Shown in pieces: positions 51,823 to 59,886 of a DNA stretch of 64,000 nucleotides (its first letter is position 1; each line of letters opens with the position of its first letter). This DNA is from Gemmatimonadota bacterium. Its GTDB lineage: Bacteria > Gemmatimonadota > Gemmatimonadetes > Gemmatimonadales > GWC2-71-9. The DNA is taken from the NCBI GenBank assembly GCA_003220935.1, contig QHTT01000071.1, positions 1 to 64,000 on the forward strand. The letters are read 5' to 3'. The notes under the pieces are model-generated. The model saw only the letters and a program-made list of their open reading frames with translations. It did not search any database and had not been told where the DNA came from. The position numbers were made by a program, and so were the translations under genes.

Positions 51823-52422
51823 GTGCGCGCGGCCGTCCTCGCTGGCGGCGCGGCCCGGCGCTACGGCGGGCGTCCCAAGGGTCTCGTCGAGCTGGGCGGC
51901 CGCCGTATCCTCGACCGCGTGGTGGACGTGGTGCAGGCCGTCACAGGCGAGCCCCCGCTGCTCGTGGCCAACGCCCCCGACGGCCCCGGCTGGCGCCCCG
52001 ATCTCCGGACGGTTCCCGACGTGCGGCCCGGGTGCGGCAGTCTGGGAGGGATCTACACTGCCGTCGTCTCGGGGTCCGGTCCAGTGCTGTGCGTGGCCTG
52101 GGACATGCCGTTCGTCAGCCCCGCGCTGGTGCGCGCGCTGCTCGACGGGTCGCCGGGCTATGACGCCTTCCTCCCGGAGAGCGACTCGCGCCGCGGCGTG
52201 GAGCCCCTGTGCGCCGTGTACGGCCCCGCGTGCGGAGTGGCCATCGAGCGTCAGCTGGAGCGCGGCGACTTGAAGGCGATCGGCTTCCACGCCGACGTCA
52301 AGGTCGGTACACTACCCCTCGAGCGGGTGCGCGCGTTCGGCGACCCGGCCGGGCTGTTCTTCAACGTGAACACCCCCGAAGACCTGGAGCAGGCGGAGGC
52401 CTTGTGGCGGCGACGCGCATGA
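51823..52422 (+). CDS. mobA: Molybdenum cofactor guanylyltransferase
   Basis: MobA attaches GMP to molybdopterin to make MGD. The 199-residue protein begins with the signature AAVLAGGAARRYGGRPKGL, followed by CVAWDMPFVSP (metal-binding Asp) near 85 and FFNVNTPEDL near 180. The GTG at 51823 starts two bases after the previous stop. The gene overlaps mobB. Confidence 0.93.
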   Translation: MRAAVLAGGAARRYGGRPKGLVELGGRRILDRVVDVVQAVTGEPPLLVANAPDGPGWRPDLRTVPDVRPGCGSLGGIYTAVVSGSGPVLCVAWDMPFVSPALVRALLDGSPGYDAFLPESDSRRGVEPLCAVYGPACGVAIERQLERGDLKAIGFHADVKVGTLPLERVRAFGDPAGLFFNVNTPEDLEQAEALWRRRA

Positions 52423-52937
52423 TCTCGATCATCGGACGCAAGAACGCCGGCAAGACCACTCTCCTGGTGGCCCTCGCGGCGGAACTGGCGCGTCGTCAGT
52501 TCCGGGTCATGACCATCAAGCACGGCACGCACCCGGCGGACATGGACCAACAGGGCAAGGACACGTGGCGGCACTGGCATGAGGGGAAGGCGGAGCGTGT
52601 GCTGATGGAAGCTCCCGGTGAGCGCGTGCTGTTCGAGCGCACCACCCAGGAATCGGACCCGATCACGCTCGCCCGACGCTACCTCGACGGAGCGGACATC
52701 GTGTTGGCGGAAGGGTTCAAGCGGGCGCCGCTGCCCAAGGTCGAGGTATACCGCCTCGCCGCGGGTCCTGACCCCATTTTCGACCCCAAGGCCCACGACC
52801 CGGCCGACTGGGTCGCGATGGTCACGGACAATCCGCGCTACCGCGCCGAGTTTCCGGTGTTCCGATTCTCGGACACTGCGTGGCTCGTGACCCTGGCCAA
52901 CCTCGCGTGGGACCGCGCCAAGATCCTGCCGCCGTGA
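52419..52937 (+). CDS. mobB: Molybdopterin-guanine dinucleotide biosynthesis adaptor MobB
   Basis: This is a 172-residue P-loop GTP-binding protein. The ATG overlaps the mobA stop (ATGA). Walker A is GRKNAGKTTL at residues 6 to 15; other MobB blocks are MTIKHGTHPADMDQQGKDTW near 35 and DIVLAEGFKRAPLPKVEVYR near 85. MobB assists MobA or delivery of the cofactor. Confidence 0.93.
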   Translation: MISIIGRKNAGKTTLLVALAAELARRQFRVMTIKHGTHPADMDQQGKDTWRHWHEGKAERVLMEAPGERVLFERTTQESDPITLARRYLDGADIVLAEGFKRAPLPKVEVYRLAAGPDPIFDPKAHDPADWVAMVTDNPRYRAEFPVFRFSDTAWLVTLANLAWDRAKILPP

Positions 52938-52938
52938 G

Positions 52939-54192
52939 ATGCTGACCCCAACCGAGGCGGCTCAGACCATACTCCAGCACGTCACGCCGCTCCCCACCGA
53001 GCGGCGGGCATTGAAGGAGGCCCTCGACCTCGTGCTCGCCGAGGACGTTCGCAGCCCAATCGACCTGCCGGGCTGGGACAACTCGGCGATGGATGGCTAT
53101 GCTGTCCGGGCGTCCGACCTCGCGGGCGCGGCCAGCGACCGCACGGCGACCCTAACGGTGATCGAGACAGTGGCCGCCGGGCGATTCCCCGCAAAGCCCG
53201 TCGGCCCGGGCCAGGCCACCAGGATCTTCACCGGCGCGCCGCTCCCCGCTGGCGCCGACAGCGTGATCCGCCAAGAGGACGTCGAGCTGCTCCACGACGG
53301 CCGCGTCACGGTGCGCGACGGCCGGGATGCCGGGAAGAACATCCGCCGCCGCGGCGAGGATATCAGGAAGGGCGACGTCGCGCTGGCGGCGGGCGCCACA
53401 CTTGGCCCCGCCCAGCTCGGGGTGCTCGCCTCGATCGCCCACGGCACCCCGCTGGTGCACCGCCCGCCGCGGGTCGCGTTCATGGGGTCCGGAGACGAGA
53501 TCGCGGACGTCGACGAAGCCGAGGCGATCCTCGCAGGGCGGAAGATCGCGACGTCGAACTCCTACACGCTGTTCGGGATGATCCACCGGGCGGGCGGTGT
53601 GCCCCTCGATCTCGGCGTGGCCCGCGATACCAAGGCGAGCCTGCGCGACCATCTCACCCTCGCCGGGGACGCCGACGTGCTCGTCACGACCGCCGGCGTC
53701 AGCGTCGGAGAGCACGACCTCGTCCGCGACGTGCTCACCGAGCTCGGCTGCGACATGAAGCTCTGGCGCATTCGGATGCGCCCGGGCGCGCCACTCGGGT
53801 TTGGCCTGCTCGCGGGGAAGCCGTGGCTCGGGTTGCCGGGGAACCCCGTGAGCACGATGGTGACGTTCGAGCTATTCGTGCGCCCCGTGCTGCGGAGGCT
53901 GCTGGGCCACCCCCTGCCCTTCCGGCGCACCGTGCCGGTATGCGTGGGCGAGCCCATCACGCTGGGTCCCCGGTTGCGACATTTCCTGCGCGCCGTCGTG
54001 AATCCCGAAGGTGCCGGCGGTTCGCTGGTCGCGCGCTTGACGGGCCCCCAGGGCTCGGGCATCCTCAGCTCCATGGCCCGCGCGAACGCGCTCCTCATCG
54101 TGCCGGAAGACCGGCCCTCCGTGGCCGCAGGGGAGACCCTCCAGGCGCTCGTGCTGGACGATCCCCACCACGTCGCCGAGGTCCCCTTCTAG
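52939..54192 (+). CDS. moeA: Molybdopterin molybdenumtransferase
   Basis: MoeA inserts molybdate (or tungstate) into adenylated molybdopterin. The 417-residue protein has the N-terminal linker SPIDLPGWDNSAMDGYAVRA near residue 35, FTGAPLPAGADSVIRQED near 95, the MoCF-like domain with ATSNSYTLFGMI and TTAGVSVGEHDLV near 255, and LPGNPVSTMVTF near 297. It starts two bases after mobB. Confidence 0.94.
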   Translation: MLTPTEAAQTILQHVTPLPTERRALKEALDLVLAEDVRSPIDLPGWDNSAMDGYAVRASDLAGAASDRTATLTVIETVAAGRFPAKPVGPGQATRIFTGAPLPAGADSVIRQEDVELLHDGRVTVRDGRDAGKNIRRRGEDIRKGDVALAAGATLGPAQLGVLASIAHGTPLVHRPPRVAFMGSGDEIADVDEAEAILAGRKIATSNSYTLFGMIHRAGGVPLDLGVARDTKASLRDHLTLAGDADVLVTTAGVSVGEHDLVRDVLTELGCDMKLWRIRMRPGAPLGFGLLAGKPWLGLPGNPVSTMVTFELFVRPVLRRLLGHPLPFRRTVPVCVGEPITLGPRLRHFLRAVVNPEGAGGSLVARLTGPQGSGILSSMARANALLIVPEDRPSVAAGETLQALVLDDPHHVAEVPF

Positions 54193-55020
54193 GTGGCGCT
54201 CACCCCGGAGCTGCGCCGCGGCCTCCGCCTCGCTGCCGTCCTGGCGCTCACCGCCCTGATCTACTGGGTGAACCTCCGCACGCCCGCTGCGTTCCGCTTC
54301 GGCATCTTGTACGTGCTCCCCGTGCTGCTCGCGGCCTGGAATGACGGCCTCGCGTGGGGGATCGTGTTCGCGGGCGCGACCTCTGTGCTCCGCTATCTCG
54401 TCGGGATCGACCAGATGCCGGCCGACACGCCGCTCGAGGCGCGACTCGCGAACGAGCTCTCCTACCTCGCCGTCGTGGCGGTCGCGATCGCGGGGCTGTC
54501 GCAGCTGCGGCGCACGCAGGCGCAGCTGGAGCTGCTCGCCACGCACGATCCGCTCACCAACGTCCTCAACGCCCGCGCCTTCTCGACCGAGCTGGCGCAG
54601 GAGCTGGGCCGGAATCGCCGCTACGGCCGCCCGCTCGCACTGATCTATCTGGACTTGGACGACTTCAAGAGGGTGAACGACGCACACGGCCACGCCACGG
54701 GCGACGCCGTCCTGCGACTCGTGGCCGATGCGACGCGGAGTGCCGTGCGCCAGGCCGATGTCGTCGGCCGGCTCGGGGGCGACGAGTTCGCCGTCCTGAT
54801 GCCGGAAACCGAAGGCACCGTCGCGCACGCCGCCGCCAACCGGCTCGCCGTCGGCATCCGCACGGTGTTCCGCGGCACGCCGTCCGTGACGGCCAGCATC
54901 GGCGTCGTGTCCGTGACGGGGAGCGAGGCAGGCACCGATGAGCTGCTTCGGAAAGCCGACCAGGCGATGTACGAGGCCAAACGAAGCGGGAAGGACCGCG
55001 TAGTGCAGGTGGCGCTGTGA
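54193..55020 (+). CDS. Membrane diguanylate cyclase (GGDEF)
   Basis: This is a 275-residue protein. The GTG at 54193 directly follows the moeA stop. Three hydrophobic stretches in the first 110 residues (LAAVLALTALIYW, ILYVLPVLLAAW, LSYLAVVAVAIAG) form a small membrane sensor, followed by a full GGDEF domain with DLDDFKRVND near 155 and an intact GGDEF near 196. An inhibitory I-site, RQAD, lies five residues before GGDEF. It should make cyclic di-GMP with product inhibition. Confidence 0.92.
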   Translation: MALTPELRRGLRLAAVLALTALIYWVNLRTPAAFRFGILYVLPVLLAAWNDGLAWGIVFAGATSVLRYLVGIDQMPADTPLEARLANELSYLAVVAVAIAGLSQLRRTQAQLELLATHDPLTNVLNARAFSTELAQELGRNRRYGRPLALIYLDLDDFKRVNDAHGHATGDAVLRLVADATRSAVRQADVVGRLGGDEFAVLMPETEGTVAHAAANRLAVGIRTVFRGTPSVTASIGVVSVTGSEAGTDELLRKADQAMYEAKRSGKDRVVQVAL

Positions 55021-55050
55021 CGACGGGATAACGACGTTTCTGAACGCCGC

Positions 55051-55740
55051 TCAGCCCCGCCGCCGGTACTGGGGCGGCGGCAACGAAAGGTCGAACGTGG
55101 GCGGCAGGCGCCACGGCCGTCGCAACCGCGCCGGCTCGAACGCCTCGAGCGGCTGAGGGGCCACGACCTCGAACCAAAAGCTGTCCTTCCCCGCGTGCCT
55201 CGCCCCGTACAGCAGCCGGTCAGCGGCGCCGATCGCCGTCTCCAGGCTGTCTGCCGGTTGCAGGCACGTTACCACTCCCCCGCTCACGGTGAGCGGCAAT
55301 CCGGTCGCCTGCGAGGCGTCCCGCAGCGCCTGCTGGAGCTTCCGGATCACCGCACTAGCGGCGTCGGAGCCGGCCTCGGGAAGCAACAGCGCGAACTCGT
55401 CCCCCCCCACGCGAGCCACCAGATCGCTCGAGCGAATGGACTGGCGCGCCGTTTCGGCCACCATGCACAGTATGCCGTCGCCCACTTGGCGCCCGAAGCG
55501 GGTGTTCACTTCCTTGAAGTCATCGACGTCGCAGTAGGCGAGCGTGAAGGGACGACCATATCGCCGGGCACGCTCGAATTCCCGGCTGGCGATCTCGTAG
55601 AACGCGCGCCGGTTGTCGATTCGCGTCAGGTCGTCGGTGCGGGCCAACGTGCGCTCTCGCTGATGTGCCCGATAATGCAGGAACCCGATGTAGCCGAGCG
55701 CCAGCAAGAGCGCCGTCAGAACGGCAATGTTCCAGGCCAT
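55051..55740 (-). CDS. Diguanylate cyclase (GGDEF) with one membrane anchor
   Basis: This is a 229-residue protein. An N-terminal helix (IAVLTALLLALGYIGFL) anchors the GGDEF domain: CDVDDFKEVNTRFG near 72 and intact GGDEF near 117, with an I-site RSSD five residues before it. The C-terminus carries a 40-residue Pro/Arg-rich tail. It is convergent with the other diguanylate cyclase across 30 bases. A small Arg-rich frame lies just upstream. Confidence 0.9.
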   Translation of the reverse strand: MAWNIAVLTALLLALGYIGFLHYRAHQRERTLARTDDLTRIDNRRAFYEIASREFERARRYGRPFTLAYCDVDDFKEVNTRFGRQVGDGILCMVAETARQSIRSSDLVARVGGDEFALLLPEAGSDAASAVIRKLQQALRDASQATGLPLTVSGGVVTCLQPADSLETAIGAADRLLYGARHAGKDSFWFEVVAPQPLEAFEPARLRRPWRLPPTFDLSLPPPQYRRRG

Positions 55741-55759
55741 GGAGCAGGACGGCCGAGCT

Positions 55760-55984
55760 CTACAGGTCTAAGCGATGGAAGCCCTCGGGGTCCGATGTGC
55801 GTCGCTCCGCTCCCGCGCGTCGCTGGGCGCCGGAGCGGCGATCGCCGCCCTTGCGGCGCTCGAACGGGACCGCGACCGCTTCGCGTCGCCGGTCGCGGAC
55901 CATGCGGCGGCCCAGATCCCTGCGTCGATCCCAACCGCGCCGTCGGGGCTGGTCGCGTGGTGTGGTGGTTGTGCCGTTTCGCAT
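55760..55984 (-). CDS. Possible small Arg-rich protein upstream of the GGDEF gene
   Basis: The frame codes for 74 residues with repeated RR and DRR motifs (FERRKGGDRRSGAQRRAGAE), a pattern seen beside GGDEF genes in other bacteria. The ATG at 55984 has GAGG nine bases upstream, and the stop is 19 bases before the GGDEF start, allowing co-transcription. The alternative is that 55741-56257 is non-coding; other frames here look like shadows. Confidence 0.4.
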   Translation of the reverse strand: MRNGTTTTPRDQPRRRGWDRRRDLGRRMVRDRRREAVAVPFERRKGGDRRSGAQRRAGAERRTSDPEGFHRLDL

Positions 55985-56146
55985 CCCGTCTGCCTCTTCA
56001 TGATATGGCTGGCGTCGCCGCCCAGCTTCCTCCCCTTCCCGAACGGGAGGAGAACGCAGTCGGCCCGTCAGCGTTGCAGGTTCGGGGCCATTCCCTCGGC
56101 TTGGCCCCGATCAGGCTATCGTGTTGACAGGATTGCAGATGTCGTA

Positions 56147-56165
56147 TGACCAAAAGTTTTGGTCA
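56147..56165. promoter_or_regulatory. Perfect 19-base palindrome, possible operator
   Basis: TGACCAAAA-G-TTTTGGTCA is a perfect palindrome 18 bases after a TTGACA on the plus strand (56124-56129). No plus-strand gene follows; the site lies 93 bases after the ETF-QO stop and 163 bases upstream of the small Arg-rich frame. It may be a regulator binding site or a weak bidirectional terminator. Nothing else was seen in 55985-56257. Confidence 0.4.
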
Positions 56166-56257
56166 CTACGCCGGTGCACCAGGAGTGTGCGGGCGGCTCT
56201 ACCACTGATGCAGTGTCGCCGAGGCAGTGACGCTGAGGCGTCAGTCGCGGCGGCGAC

Positions 56258-57991
56258 CTACATGCGCTTGTACTTGGGCCCGCTCCCGCCTTCCCGCGGC
56301 GTCCAGCGAGGCCCCAGGACGTCGGTCGCCTTGCAATCGATGCAGTTGGGCGCGTTCACCCGCAGGCCGCGGTCCACCCGCTCGTACACTCCTGCCGGAC
56401 ACAGACGCGCGTAAAAATCCGCCGCCTCAGGTGACACGTCCCGGCCGACGATGAGGTGCGTGGGGATGGTGTCGCGGGTCGCGTTCCCGGACTTGAACAC
56501 CCCGTCGACCTTGGAGAACGTGAGACGGCCGTCGGGAACAACGGGCCCCGGGCTGACGACTGGCCCCGGACTGACGCCCGGCCCCGGGCTGACGCCCAGC
56601 CCCGGGCTGACGCCCAGCCCCGGGCTGACGCCCAGCCCCGGGCTGACGCCCGGGGCTATGCGGCGTGGCACGTCCACATCGCGCGACATCGCGATCTTTC
56701 CGCCCGGGAAACGGCCCCCCGTGAGCGTCATGAGCCCGGCCTTGAGCCCGCCGGTGTAGAAGCCGTGCTTGAAGGCCAGGCGCATGTTCCGCGTGCGGTA
56801 CAGGTCGTGGATGATGAACGATGCGTTCACCATACGGTCGTAGTCACCGAGCCGCGCGGCGGATGGGTCCCCGTGTTTGAGCGCGGCGAACACGGCCCGC
56901 GCGGCGAACATCCCCGACTGCATCGCGTAGTGGATCCCCTTGAGCGACGGCACGTCCACGAAGCCGGCCGAGTCGCCGACGATCACCACACTGTCGCCCG
57001 AGCGCCGCGCCGGGACGGAGTAGTACCCCCCTTCGGGAATCGTCTTCGCGCCCCATTCGACCATCTCGCCGCCCTCCAGGTAGCGGCGGAACAGGGGGTG
57101 CAGCTTCATCCGCTGGAACAAGCCGTGTACGTCCAGCGCGCTATCCCGGTAATCGAGGCCTACCACGAGGCCGAGCGCCACGAGGTTCGGCGCGAGCGGG
57201 TACATGAAGCTCCCGCCGAAAGCGTCGCTCGCTAGCGGCCAGCCGAGCGTGTGGACGATCGTGCCCAGCGGGCGCTTGGTTTCCCAGATTTCTTTGACGC
57301 CGAGCGCGAAGATCTGCGGGTTCTCCGCCGTCACCTGCTGCCACTCGGACCACGCCTGCGCCAGCATCCCCCGCGTCCCCTCGGCGAGGACCGTGACTTG
57401 GGCGACGAGGTCGTTCGGCGCAAGGTAGTTGGCGAGCGGGTTGCCCGCACGGTCGAGCCCTGTGGCCGCCGTGCGCACGCCTGCCACCCTCGGGCCGTCC
57501 ACGAGCAGGCTCGCCGCCGGGAAGCCCGTGAAGATGTTCACCCCGAGCGCTTCGGCCTTCTCGCCCAGCCACCGCACGATCTCGCACAGCGACGCGACGT
57601 AGTTGCCCTTGTTGCGCATCGTTGGTGGAGTCGGAAGGCGCAGTCGCCTGTTGGCCGTCAACAGATACACCGCTTCGCCGCGAACCGGCGCGCGGAAGGG
57701 AAAGTCCGAATCATGCAGACCGGGGAACAGCTCGCGAAACGCCCGCGGGTTGACGACCGCGCCGGAAAGACAGTGCTCGCCGAGCGCGCCGGCCTTCTCG
57801 AGCACCCCAATGTTGAGCTCGGTGCCGTCTCGCTTGGCGAGCTGCGCTAGCTCGATCGCAGTCGCGAGGCCCGCGGGTCCGGCGCCCACGATCACCACGT
57901 CCAGCTCCATCCGGTCGCCCGCCCCCGGGGTGCCCACGGGCACGAGGAGCTTGTTCAGCGGCAAGGGCGGCTGGTATTGCGCCGGAATCAC
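56258..57991 (-). CDS. Electron transfer flavoprotein-ubiquinone oxidoreductase with tandem-repeat insert
   Basis: ETF-QO passes electrons from reduced ETF to the quinone pool at the membrane. The 577-residue protein has VVIVGAGPAGLATAIELAQL (FAD) near residue 32, GEHCLSGAVVNPRAF near 72, and VIVGDSAGFVDVPSLKGIHY near 335. Residues about 444 to 482 are a tandem repeat (GVSPGL units) encoded by family A-like 18-mers. The C-terminal cluster region has Cys531, Cys550 and Cys553, but the fourth ligand of the [4Fe-4S] site is Thr556 (NCIDCKATD instead of the usual CxxCxxC). It precedes etfA on the same strand. Confidence 0.92.
   Translation of the reverse strand: MIPAQYQPPLPLNKLLVPVGTPGAGDRMELDVVIVGAGPAGLATAIELAQLAKRDGTELNIGVLEKAGALGEHCLSGAVVNPRAFRELFPGLHDSDFPFRAPVRGEAVYLLTANRRLRLPTPPTMRNKGNYVASLCEIVRWLGEKAEALGVNIFTGFPAASLLVDGPRVAGVRTAATGLDRAGNPLANYLAPNDLVAQVTVLAEGTRGMLAQAWSEWQQVTAENPQIFALGVKEIWETKRPLGTIVHTLGWPLASDAFGGSFMYPLAPNLVALGLVVGLDYRDSALDVHGLFQRMKLHPLFRRYLEGGEMVEWGAKTIPEGGYYSVPARRSGDSVVIVGDSAGFVDVPSLKGIHYAMQSGMFAARAVFAALKHGDPSAARLGDYDRMVNASFIIHDLYRTRNMRLAFKHGFYTGGLKAGLMTLTGGRFPGGKIAMSRDVDVPRRIAPGVSPGLGVSPGLGVSPGLGVSPGPGVSPGPVVSPGPVVPDGRLTFSKVDGVFKSGNATRDTIPTHLIVGRDVSPEAADFYARLCPAGVYERVDRGLRVNAPNCIDCKATDVLGPRWTPREGGSGPKYKRM
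56545..56663. repeat. Tandem 18-bp array inside the ETF-QO gene
   Basis: The unit GCCCCGGGCTGACGCCCA recurs perfectly at least three times, with more divergent copies on the left side (CCCCGGACTGACGCCCGG and relatives) and an end unit like the ordinary family A palindrome. The unit length is a multiple of three, so copy-number change keeps the frame. Confidence 0.9.
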
Positions 57992-58012
57992 CTTTCCCCC
58001 TTCCCTGGCCTC

Positions 58013-58987
58013 TCACCCATGCAGTTTCCGGATCTCTTCGGTCAGCCTGGGAACCACCTCGAACAGATCGCCGACGACTCCGTAGTCGGCCACCTTGAAG
58101 ATCGGCGCGTCTTTGTCCTTGTTGATCGCGACGATCACCTTCGACGTGCGCATCCCAGCGAGGTGCTGGATCGCGCCGGAGATGCCAACGGCGATGTAGA
58201 GGGTAGGACTGACGGTCTTGCCGGTTTGGCCCACCTGATCGGCGTGCGGCCGCCAGCCAGCGTCCACCACCGCGCGCGACGCTCCCACTGCCGCGCGCCC
58301 TCCGAACGCAGCCGCGAGCTCTTCGAGCACCTTGAAGTTCGCGGGCTCCTTCAAGCCCCGGCCCCCCGAGATGACGATCGGCGCTTCGGCCACGTCGAGC
58401 GTGCCCGCGGTGGCGGGCTTGATCGCCGTCACCACGACCCGGCCGGTCGGCGCGGGCACCGCCACGGTCTCAGCGCTTCCCGCTTTGGGGCGCTGCACCG
58501 GCGTGAATACATTGGGCCGCAGCGACACGATCGCCGGCGTTGCGGTGAGCTTGAGTTTGAGGAGCGCTTTCCCCGCGTACACGGGGTGGATCACCGTCAC
58601 GGCGCCGCCCTCCACGGCCACGTCAGTGACGTCTTGCGCCAGCGCGACCCCCAGACGGGCCGCCACGCGCGGCGCTAGGTCCCGTCCGGTGGCGCTCGCG
58701 GCGAACACGACCGCGCGGTACCCCCCTGCCTTCGCGCGGTCGGCGATCACGCGGGTGCACGCCTCCGGCGCGTCCCTGCCGAACGCGTCGTTCGTCAGGG
58801 TAAGCACGGTGTCAGCCCCGAACCCACCCAGCTGGTCGATCCCCTGCACCGAGCCCGCCGCGAGGACCAGCGCGTCCACCCTCCCCGCCAGGCCGTCGGC
58901 CAGGCGCCGGGCGCCAGTCACGACTTCGCTCGAGACCTTGCGCAGCGCGCCCTCACGTTGCTCCAGCACGGCGAGGACTTTGCTCAC
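58013..58987 (-). CDS. etfA: Electron transfer flavoprotein subunit alpha
   Basis: This is a 324-residue subunit carrying FAD. Its N-terminal domain is ordinary, and the C-terminal FAD domain shows [14 protein letters not shown] near 205, [20 protein letters not shown] near 235, [21 protein letters not shown] near 260 and [21 protein letters not shown] near 290, all diagnostic. It starts overlapping etfB (ATGA). It passes electrons from acyl-CoA dehydrogenases to ETF-QO just downstream. Confidence 0.96.
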   Translation of the reverse strand: MSKVLAVLEQREGALRKVSSEVVTGARRLADGLAGRVDALVLAAGSVQGIDQLGGFGADTVLTLTNDAFGRDAPEACTRVIADRAKAGGYRAVVFAASATGRDLAPRVAARLGVALAQDVTDVAVEGGAVTVIHPVYAGKALLKLKLTATPAIVSLRPNVFTPVQRPKAGSAETVAVPAPTGRVVVTAIKPATAGTLDVAEAPIVISGGRGLKEPANFKVLEELAAAFGGRAAVGASRAVVDAGWRPHADQVGQTGKTVSPTLYIAVGISGAIQHLAGMRTSKVIVAINKDKDAPIFKVADYGVVGDLFEVVPRLTEEIRKLHG

Positions 58988-59736
58988 AGCACCTTCGCTT
59001 CTTCGCGCAGCAGGCGGAGCAGCTCTAGCACGGCCGCCGGCCCCTCGCCCACGACCCTGCCTTCCTTGCGCTGAGGCGGGGGGGTCAGGGCGAGCACCTC
59101 CAGACCGCCCGCGCCGAGGCTCGCCGGTTTGACCTCGAGCGGCTTCTTCTTCGCGGCCATGATGCCCTTCAAGGCGGGATAACGCGGCTCATTCAATCCC
59201 TTCTCGGCGGTGAGCACGGCGGGGAGTGGAAAGTCCACGATCTCCACGCCGCCTTCGATTTCCCGCTCGGCAGTACCCTTGCCCCCTCCGATCTCGAGAT
59301 GAGCGATCGCCGTGACGCACGGCAGATCGAGCAGCTCCGCCACCATCGGCCCGACCTGATGGTTGTAGTCGTCGATCGCCATCTTGCCGAACAGGATCAG
59401 GTCGTAGCCCGAGTCCCTGACCTCGGCGGCGAGGGCCCTGGCGATCTCGAGACCGTCGGCGGGAATCGTGTCCGTCTGGAGCAGGACGCCGCGGTCCGCC
59501 CCCATGGCCAACGCGGTGCGGATCGTCTCCTGCGCGGCGGCGGGGCCGACCGATACGATGACGACCTCGCCCGCGCCCGCCTGCTCCTTGCGCCGCAGCG
59601 CTTCTTCCACGGCGAACTCGTCATAAGGGTTGAGGATGAACTTGACGCCCGCCTCATCGAGCGATTTGCCGTCGGAGGCGATCTTGACGCGGGTCTCGGA
59701 GTCGGGGACGCGCTTGATGCAGACCGCGATCTTCAT
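58984..59736 (-). CDS. etfB: Electron transfer flavoprotein subunit beta
   Basis: This is a 250-residue subunit. It begins MKIAVCIKRVPDSETRVKI and contains LNPYDEFAVEEALRRKE near 37, the AMP-binding block FGKMAIDDYNHQVGPMVAEL near 120, and VLTAEKGLNEPRYPALKGIM near 175. It heads the etfB-etfA-ETF-QO operon and is preceded by a family C repeat cluster. Confidence 0.96.
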   Translation of the reverse strand: MKIAVCIKRVPDSETRVKIASDGKSLDEAGVKFILNPYDEFAVEEALRRKEQAGAGEVVIVSVGPAAAQETIRTALAMGADRGVLLQTDTIPADGLEIARALAAEVRDSGYDLILFGKMAIDDYNHQVGPMVAELLDLPCVTAIAHLEIGGGKGTAEREIEGGVEIVDFPLPAVLTAEKGLNEPRYPALKGIMAAKKKPLEVKPASLGAGGLEVLALTPPPQRKEGRVVGEGPAAVLELLRLLREEAKVL

Positions 59737-59740
59737 GCGG

Positions 59741-59886
59741 GAGTCATCAGCTGTCGGTTGTCAGTCGTCAGATCCGCCGCAAGGCGCAAGCCCCAAGCGG
59801 TTCATAGTCGTAAGTGCGCAGGAAAGCAAACCTGGCCACTTGCATCTGGCAACCGCTTCCGGCTTGTGGCTTATGGCTTACGGCTT
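59741..59886. repeat. Family C repeat cluster between the TonB receptor and etfB
   Basis: Degenerate units such as GTCAGTCGTCAG, GGCAACCGCTTCCGGCTTGT and GGCTTATGGCTTACGGCTTC fill this intergenic gap, resembling 22862-23036. No promoter is obvious. Confidence 0.55.

Noticed and set aside
54193-55740. Convergent GGDEF genes as a specialised cyclic-nucleotide defence system
   Set aside because: Both are ordinary diguanylate cyclases with I-sites; no effector or CD-NTase is nearby.
56545-56663. Possible CRISPR array
   Set aside because: Units are directly adjacent 18-mers without spacers and lie within a conserved reading frame; no cas gene is present.
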